Shown here piece by piece: positions 57,311-64,000 of a stretch of DNA of 64,000 nucleotides. Where the stretch lies: assembly GCA_007922305.1 (NCBI GenBank), contig ML677374.1:12363746-12427745 (forward strand), given 5' to 3'. The stretch is from Dermatemys mawii. Lineage: Eukaryota; Chordata; Testudines; Dermatemydidae. Below the pieces are notes generated by a model that saw only the letters and a list, made by a program, of their open reading frames with translations, was not told the origin of the DNA and ran no database searches. How positions within the stretch are numbered: position 1 is the stretch's first letter; each line of letters begins with the position of its first letter. The translations under genes and the position numbers were made by a program.

Positions 57311-59179
57311 CTCCCCCTACCCCAGCCCTCTCCCCACCGGCAGCAGTGAATTCTGGGGTAGGGGCCCCTCTCTCCCCCGCAGCAGCACACTCACCCCTAC
57401 ACGACTGTTACTGCATGTGCTTCTAGGGCCTCTCTCAGGTCCAGGAATCCCTCGCCTCTCCTGTGGTGGATGCCCTGGTTGGGGGTGGGGTGGAGGGCTG
57501 CCATCACATGTGCGCCTCCTCCCCTATCATCTCCAGGTTCCAGCTCCTCAGCTCCATCTCTGGCTTTCCCGGAAGTTCACCCGTTCGAGGGAGGCTGACA
57601 CCTTCCTATTTCCTGCCCTGTTCCCCCCCTCGCCAGCCTCACCTCATTCTGGCAGCTTCTCTGACGAGAGCTGAAGGTTCTAGAGCAGAGGAGGGAATCC
57701 TAGGGTATCTACGGGGTGAAGGAAGGAGGAGAAGACTGAAGCAGAGGATTAGGCATAGGACTGGGGAGGAACGGTTAAGGGAAAGCACATAATGCTGCAA
57801 AGAGACAGCTTTTTATTTCTTTCTGGCCCCAGCCACGTGACCCACAGAGTCAGCAAGGTGAATTAACCCCTGCCCCGTGACAAGGGATCAGTGTCCTCTA
57901 AATTCAGGGGCTACAGTTCCAGGGCTGGGGAGGAAGAACTGAGGCAAAGGGAACAGCTGCTAGCCCTCCTGGAGATGGGGGAGGTGGGAAATGGGGAAAG
58001 AGGGGGCCCAAAATTGAGAGTGTGCGGAGGTGGGGAGAGGAACAGAGAGGCGAACACAGAACATCGGGGGAAGGTACACCACCACAGTGTGGACGTAGAG
58101 TGCTATGCACACCCTTTTACACAGTCAGTGCAGGACACAGGACTACTGCAGGCTTACTAGAGGATAGGAATGAAACTCATCTGTGCAGCCAACTTCTTGT
58201 CCCCTGCTCCCCCTCAACTCTTCAGTCAAAAGGACCCCACGAGTGCTGGTCCTGAGCTCTTTTCAAAGTCTGGCCCTACAAGCATACGCTCTCTCTCCAA
58301 CTCGTGGAAAGCAGTGATGTGTCGAGGAAGGGGGAGTAGCATCAGAAGTTGTTAGAGAAATTTATTGCCCTGCATCTGAAATATTACCTCCTCTCACTCT
58401 CTTCCCTCCCAAAAACACATATCCTCCGGTTGTATCCTAGACCCGCCCCCTCTGCTGAAGTTAGTAAATCTCCACCCACACCACAGATGTTCAGGCTAGT
58501 GGATCCAGTTGCAAAGCTAGTCTACAAAAGCAGTGACCTGCTTGGAAGGAACCATCTTCCAACCATTAGAGATGTCTGCCTGGAGTAACTTGTTCCAGCC
58601 CTTGTAAGTAAGAGACATGGTAATCAGAAAGGATTACATCAGAAATAGGAGTAAAGAGTGCTTCATACAAACAAATGAATAAAATCATTTTTTAAAAACC
58701 GGAATCATTAATCTACTGTTTGCATCTTTTTCCTTCTTTTGGAAAAGACACTTGATTGAAAGACAGCCTTGTAACAGCTTCCAGTAGCTCCTGCCTCTTC
58801 ATTAATAGCCACCAGACTGAAGGCTCTTTTACACCAAATTTTGCTATTCAAATCCTCTTCCTGTATGAAGATGTTCATCTATATACTATGGGTCAAATGA
58901 CTAGGATTACCTTGTTTCAACACACGCAAATGCGACTTTCCACACGTCCCCTGCATAATTTACTATAATTTCTAATTTACAATGGCAAAATATAATCTTA
59001 CATCACAATTTGCATAAAAATGAATAGACCTGCAGCAAGATATTAAATTTTAAATTTGCACGCTAGGGTGACCAAGTAACATTAGTCTACCTGAGAAGTT
59101 CATGCCTGTAAACTTGAGAACTGGCAGATGTAATGAGAAGAAAAATTTTACACTTCAATGAAACCAAGTTGATTAAAAT
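57311..59179. other. No gene seen; GC-rich then ordinary DNA
   Basis: 57.3-58.3 kb is GC-richer and has frames up to about 147 codons in several phases with no recognised domain, so I treat them as chance. The rest is ordinary. Confidence 0.45.
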
Positions 59180-59640
59180 GCTTTGATGCAGTTGCTACAG
59201 AGCAAGGAGTGTGAATCCACCCGGCAATATATAAGAAGTGTGATATGAACAGACCAGTAAGCCAGCATTCTTTCTGATGGTGGCCATCACCAGCACTTCA
59301 GAACAAAGCAATGTTAATATCCTTACATTACGAGCTACTGCCCACACACTGAACTACTGGTGAAAATTCCTCCCTGACTCCAGCTGGTTAACGCTTATGC
59401 CCTGGAACATGAAGATGGACATGCTGTGGAATTTTAACCTACAAGTGGACACTGAAGCTGTTCTTTTTAATATCTATTCCTTGTATTCATACTTATTGAA
59501 CTGTGCCTCTCAGACTACTGAGGCAGTGAGTTCCAAAGGCTAATTGTGTTGCATATTTTATTTTTATTATGATGATTTTTTATTATGATGATGATTTATA
59601 TATGATGTCTTTTTATTTCACTAAGTGCCTCCTTACTTCT
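59180..59640 (+). repeat. Diverged LINE-like interspersed repeat
   Basis: ACCAGTAAGCCAGCATTCTT, AACTACTGGTGAAAATTCC, CAGCTGGTTAACGCTTATGC and GGCAGTGAGTTCCAAAGGCT match a diverged repeat that I associate with CR1/L3-like 3-prime regions. Non-coding; boundaries approximate. Confidence 0.5.
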
Positions 59641-60211
59641 GCATAATTGAACAACAAACATAGGGGTGCCTAACAGTACTGCATCTCCTTATTACCTTCC
59701 TTTCAAAATTGTCTTTCCCTTTTCTCTCACTTGACATGAATACCTGTCTCACCCCACACAAATTATGCTGTTATGAGGCCCATTTCCATTTCTTCTGTGT
59801 CTTTTCCAAGTTTAAAACCTGTTACACTGTTTCAGTGGCTGCATTCCCAAGCCTACAGGGATAATGGGGCTGATAGTCCTGTAATAGCTCTGGTGTTGGA
59901 AGAGCTGCTGCAAAGCTAACCTGTGCCTTGCCCATGAGTTTGGAGTGGTTTCCTTGAACATCCACATAGTTGCAAAGCCCGCAGGGAGGGGCAAAGATTC
60001 AGAGTATTACACACAATGTTTCATCTTCTGAAATTATTGCTTGGAGCCTTGCAGGATTGATTGATCCCCACCTCAGGGCAAGAAAAATGCCTCCAATCAG
60101 GTACGGTACCTAATTATTACAATTTAGGTAGCACCATAGATGAACCCATAACTTATGAGCAGTCTACAGAAACCTGAATACGGGAAAACAAACTGCTGCC
60201 CGAAAGAGAGT
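59641..60211. other. No gene seen
   Basis: Unassigned DNA. Confidence 0.5.
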
Positions 60212-60466
60212 ATGGCCTAGTTTAAACTAGGAAGGGTTCTCTGATATTATACTTAAACACAGCTTATGGCAGCAAAAGCGTACTTTTGCAGGTATAACTC
60301 GTACCAATTCCCAGAATAACATAACCGATACTGGAAGAATCACTTTTATGCCAATATAATCACCTTTACACTAACGCTTTTTGCCGACCTAAGGGTGCCA
60401 TAAATGATCACATCCCTAACGGACATTGCTTATGCTGGCAAAGGTTTCTAACACAGACCTGGCCTT
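60212..60466. mobile_element. Fold-back element (MITE), diverged
   Basis: Left TATGGCCTAGTTTAAACTAG and GCTTATGGCAGCAAAAGCGT are mirrored by TTATGCTGGCAAAGGTTTCT, AACACAGACCTGGCC. Repeated motifs of the CAGCAAAA/TTTTGC type are internal. Non-coding. Confidence 0.68.
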
Positions 60467-60924
60467 AATCACCCAAAGGTTGCTATCAGGACTGTAACAA
60501 ATAGCCGTATCCTGCTGTTCATTGGTTATTTTTGCAGGGATGATTGATGGTTGGTGTGGGTTTTTAGAGAAGTTTCAGGGAGATGCAGAATAGTGCTTGA
60601 CTGATGCTAAGTAGGTAAGTGGTCTAAGTACAAGGAATTGTGGGAAAGGAGGCAAAGACCTAGAAGTGGCCAAAGGTGCAGCGAGTAGAGAAAGGATGGG
60701 GAGGATCAGTTTGTTCTGATGTGTAGTACAGTTGTGTCTTCAGACTCCAATCGGGGATCTCATTGTGTCATGCACACACACACACCCCCACACACAAAAT
60801 GACAATCCCTGCCCCAAAGGACTTCTCTTTAGGAAATATCTGTGCATAAGGCAGAAGTTATGAGAATTAAACCCACAGAGTGTGCATCACTCAGATACTA
60901 TGGTGATGACGGCCCCAATACATA
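60467..60924. other. No gene seen; short CA-run near 60772
   Basis: A (CA)n stretch at 60773-60784. Otherwise unassigned. Confidence 0.5.
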
Positions 60925-61130
60925 AATTAAATAAATACTTAGCTCCTATATAGCATTTTTCATCAGTAGATTTGCAGAGATGGTCACTATCATTATCCCC
61001 ATTTTACAGATGGAGAAACTGAGGCATAAAGAGGTGAAAGTAACTTACCCAAGGTCACCCAGCCAGCTGTGGAGCAAGGAATAAAAACAGGATCTCTTGA
61101 TTTCCAGCCTCTGTGTCACACTGCCTCATC
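60925..61130 (-). repeat. MIR/L2-type SINE, well preserved
   Basis: TAGCTCCTATATAGCATTTT, TCATCAGTAG, then CATTATCCCCATTTTACAGA, TGGAGAAACTGAGGCATAAA, ACTTACCCAAGGTCACCCAG, TGGAGCAAGGAATAAAAACAG, GATCTCTTGATT in antisense MIR order. Confidence 0.93.
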
Positions 61131-62589
61131 CCAGCAGAGATAATTGGGAGGCATTTTTATGTGGAAAATTCAGTTTTCCTGTATCAACCTTGGGGAATGT
61201 TTACTCATTCCGTTTTCAAATCATCCCTTTCTGTATTCCTTAACTAAAAGCAGTCTCTATGGAAAGTTATTTTCCATCTAGAAAATCAACTAAAAACCTT
61301 AACTAAGTACATTTCTCATGATAACCTGCTTTTTGTCTTTGTTCAATTATTCAAACTATCCTGTGAGTTGCTCTTCAAGATGCGTTAAATAAATGTAAAA
61401 TTCCCACACCTTTGCAGTCTCATACACATGCAGCCACGCCTGTCTGCCAATGTGTTTGGGTGCTTTCACTCATTATGCTTCCTTATGTCTAAATGATGCA
61501 CACTAAACATCACAGTCTTTTGTGATCAAAAGGTGCGAGCAATCATTTCCTAGACAGACAATACTTTGTTCTTACTAGCCTATTTTTTGCTGCCATAGAT
61601 TCCCTTTGTCCATGTCTTTGTAGATCTCAGCTATGCCTCTGACACAATAGTCTGTTTGTTAGATGTTAGACACTTTATTCTGCACAAGCTATAGTCTGCA
61701 GGTGTTTTTTTAAAATCTTGTTAACTCAGGAACACAGTCAAGACCTTTATTAAGTCTTCTTCGTCATGAAGAGAACGGGGAGTTTAACAATCCTCTTGTA
61801 CATCAGCTACTTATACCCCAGAGGGTTGGGTTTGGGGTTTTTCTTGTTTTTTTTTTTAAAGCAAAAACTGCTTCCTAGTCTGATTCTTTACTCTATTAAA
61901 CCATACAAATTATTAAAGTAAAGTAACATTCAAGGCTCTGCCTCAAACCTTCAGAAGCAAGTTAATGCTCAAAACTTTGATGGACAGTCTGGTCTTAACT
62001 TGCTGCTGTGAGAGTTAAGTGTGTGTACCATTTATCATCCCACTCTACAGTAACTTCATACAGCAGGGGAGTTCAGGAAAGAGCCTGGAATTCTCCAGTC
62101 TTGCACTGGGTTTACACTGGTGTAAATCAACTTCAGAGGAGTTACTCCTGATTTTCTCAGCCATAAGCAAGGAGAGAACCAGGCCAAAGGCAAGAGATGA
62201 GAGAGTTTTAGTAACAACTCAGTTTCATTTTGAGGGTGGAAAGGAAGTTACGCTCTTGAAAGGTCTCTTAAGGATCTGTAACAACCAATATGTTATTTCC
62301 TGAACGACATGGATTGCTTTGTGGTTACATATATTTGCTTCTCATAAAGATGGCACGCACATTATTAACTAGCAGAAGAGGAGCGTGAAACTTAGAACAA
62401 TCTGCTTTTTGCAATAGCAATTACATTTTCCCACTGCACCAGGTGGTTGTAACAGGAGATCTCGAACTCGCATCTGCAGATCATTGACAGACCACAGAGT
62501 ATTTCTGTGTAGTTGGCAGAGCTATTTCAGACAGAACAACAAAGCATCCCCTCAAGTCTTCACACAGTGATGCCTCCAGTGTGGGAGTC
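61131..62589. other. No gene seen; palindrome-family scrap at 62090-62160
   Basis: A diverged GTTTACACTGGTGTAAATCA segment lies near 62111. No frame is convincing. Confidence 0.5.
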
Positions 62590-62774
62590 TAGGGGTATGT
62601 CTACACTGAAACACCACACCTGTGACTGGCCCTAATCAGATGACTACACCTGCAGGGCTCAGGCAGAAGGTCTATAAAATTGCAGTGTAGCTGTTCACAG
62701 CCTGAGTGTCAGGAGCTTGAGTCAGCTAACACAGGCCAGCTACAGGTGTGTATTTGCAGTGTAGACAGACCCTA
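62590..62774. mobile_element. Fold-back element (MITE), hAT-like ends
   Basis: Left end TAGGGGTATGTCTACACTG (62590-62608) is mirrored by CAGTGTAGACAGACCCTA (62757-62774) with one indel and one or two mismatches. The 8 bp outside the ends do not match, so no duplication is proven. The interior repeats TGCAGTGTAG and CAGCTAACACAGGCCAGC words. Non-coding. Confidence 0.85.
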
Positions 62775-62846
62775 AAAGGAACTTCCAGAGGTCTTAACTA
62801 AGCTTAACAGAAGGAGCTCCTGGACAACTCCAGTTCTGAGCACTAC

Positions 62847-62854
62847 CTCACGTA
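62847..62854. repeat. Left 8-bp target-site duplication
   Basis: CTCACGTA matches CTCATGTA at 63105-63112 in seven of eight positions. Confidence 0.85.
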
Positions 62855-63104
62855 CAGGGGCGTTTCTACATTTTGTGCTGCCCCAAGCGTGGCAGTGAGG
62901 CGTTTCTGGGAGAGGTTCGCCGGCCCCTCGGCTTTGCCGTACCCGCCGCTGAAATACCACCAAATCCGCAGGACCAGTGGATCTCCCCCAGGCATGCCAC
63001 CAAAGGCAGCCTGAATGCCACCATGACAATGACCGGCAGGCCGCCCCCTGCAGCTTGCTGCCCCAGGCACGCGCTTGCTGCGCTGGTGCCTGGAGCCGCC
63101 CCTG
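62855..63104. mobile_element. Non-autonomous hAT transposon
   Basis: It starts CAGGGGCGTTTCTAC and ends with the near-inverse GGAGCCGCCCCTG, the inverted ends agreeing at most positions. The 8-bp flanks agree at seven of eight. The body is GC-rich with GCTGCCCC(A) words in both halves (GTGCTGCCCCAAGC, TGCTGCCCCAGGC), encodes no transposase, and generates long but meaningless frames in both directions. It is the second clear hAT insertion in the window. Confidence 0.92.
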
Positions 63105-63112
63105 CTCATGTA
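63105..63112. repeat. Right 8-bp target-site duplication
   Basis: CTCATGTA directly follows the element end. One base differs from the left copy, consistent with age. Confidence 0.85.
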
Positions 63113-63704
63113 CCATCCTGTCACGATCACTCATCTTAGCATAGGACTTCCCTATATACGGACACAAAAAATCCACTGTTTAACAGATGGTTTTCCAAGC
63201 ACTTTATTATTTTGCATATAAAATCAACACATGCATCAGGACTGGCTACTGCATAGGTTATTTTTGATTACATGCTACATGTCCTTCTTGACCTGGTTAC
63301 TGATAACATTCAGCACAAACTGGCAAAGTATCATCCCTTTGAAGGTCACCTTCAGTACGATCAGCAACATCACATAACTATGTTAACAAAAACAAAGCAG
63401 AACAAAAATCAATAGAAACCAGAAGACTATTTTTCTCATCAAGAGAATGGCTTCTCTGCAATAAGATTCAGAGATGGTTTTCTTAAAGACACACTGTCCA
63501 AGTAGACCCAAAACAGAGGTTTTCTTGACAACGTATTATAAGGCTTCTACAAAGAACTAATAGCAATTTTTCCCTTGCATTTAAACAAAATCCTGTTAAG
63601 AAAAATACATTTTAAAAATCACACATTCACCCATACTACTGAAAAGCCAAATGAGACAGTATGAGTTGTAGTATAGGAAACAGATGACTTCTTGGTGAAA
63701 CCGG
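63113..63704. other. No gene seen
   Basis: Unassigned AT-rich DNA. Confidence 0.5.
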
Positions 63705-63945
63705 GAAGAATGGATGGCCACATGGTTAAGCCATTGGACCAGAACTCAGTACATCAGGGACTCCCAGTGTGACCTTGAACAAGTTCCCCAACTGTAAAAT
63801 ACTCCTCCTCCCTCACCCTTGGCCTGGCCCGTCTATTTAGACTGTAAAGTCCTCAACCCAGGGGCTATTTCCCACTTACGTGTGTGCAGTGCCTCGCATA
63901 GTGTGACCCCAATCACAGTCTGGGCCTCCTAGTACTGTTGTAACA
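63705..63945 (+). repeat. MIR/L2-type SINE, sense
   Basis: CATGGTTAAGCCATTGGACC, AGGGACTCCCAGTGTGACCT, then ACTGTAAAGTCCTCAACCCA and TGTGTGCAGTGCCTCGCATA, GTCTGGGCCTCCTAGTACTG follow the sense order of body and tail. Confidence 0.85.
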
Positions 63946-64000
63946 AGAGTTAAAAAAAAATTCCCTGTAGTAAGTGGAAACCAAACAAGAAAACTTTGTG

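Noticed and set aside
56512..57792. Several long frames in the GC-rich block
   Set aside because: They are low in complexity, exist in all phases and coincide with tandem array and G-rich DNA.
62590..62774. 8-bp target-site duplication for this fold-back element
   Set aside because: The flanks TGGGAGTC and AAAGGAAC match at too few positions to support one.
62772..63176. 134-codon minus-strand frame
   Set aside because: It lies over the second hAT element, and its sequence follows the GC-rich repeat words.

Overview
The window looks like non-coding nuclear DNA from an amniote, most probably a turtle. The evidence is the repeat content: CR1 LINE pieces with reverse-transcriptase homology, many MIR/L2-type CORE-SINE fragments, short hAT-like DNA transposons, and a large set of fold-back repeats whose ends read like TGTCTACACTG. 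I recognise these families as typical of turtle (and partly crocodilian and avian) genomes, but that rests on memory and not on a search. Lineage confidence is about 0.75.

I found no convincing protein-coding gene, exon, tRNA, rRNA, snRNA or CRISPR array. The only protein-like signals belong to mobile elements. CR1 reverse transcriptase is broken at about 16.1-16.7 kb, is present as a short inverted piece at 16.7-16.8 kb, and is broken again at 22.9-24.1 kb. A frame-shifted retroelement gag-like remnant lies at 41.6-42.9 kb, followed by a probable LTR end. Other open frames lie in GC-rich transposon interiors or are short frames without a recognisable domain. The segment is therefore probably intergenic or deep inside a large intron.

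Layout. 0-9 kb: mostly unique-looking sequence, a long fold-back element (1.8 kb), a textbook hAT insertion with perfect ends and an 8-bp duplication (3.16-3.57 kb), and several MIR copies. 9-16 kb: sparse, with MIR pieces. 16-25 kb: the densest mosaic, with CR1 in both orientations, a tRNA-like insert that splits a MIR/L2 tail, fold-back elements, a nested insertion inside CR1 and a nested insertion inside a MIR. 25-36 kb: more fold-back elements, a junction of two DNA-transposon ends (27.3-27.8 kb), CR1 3-prime ends, and a composite fold-back flanked by a 13-bp direct repeat (30.72-30.95 kb). 36-51 kb: long quiet stretches with possible conserved non-coding elements, the gag remnant, and a nested palindrome at 47 kb. 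51.15-51.25 kb: a gap of exactly 100 N that begins where a 33-bp palindromic arm ends. 51-56 kb: quiet. 56.1-57.3 kb: a GC-rich tandem block and a G-rich tract. 57-64 kb: quiet apart from fold-back elements, a MIR, and a second hAT insertion with a near-perfect 8-bp duplication (62.86-63.10 kb).

Nothing here forms an operon or a cooperating gene system. The interest lies in the insertion history: nested elements, inverted dimers, and palindromes that may have broken the assembly.
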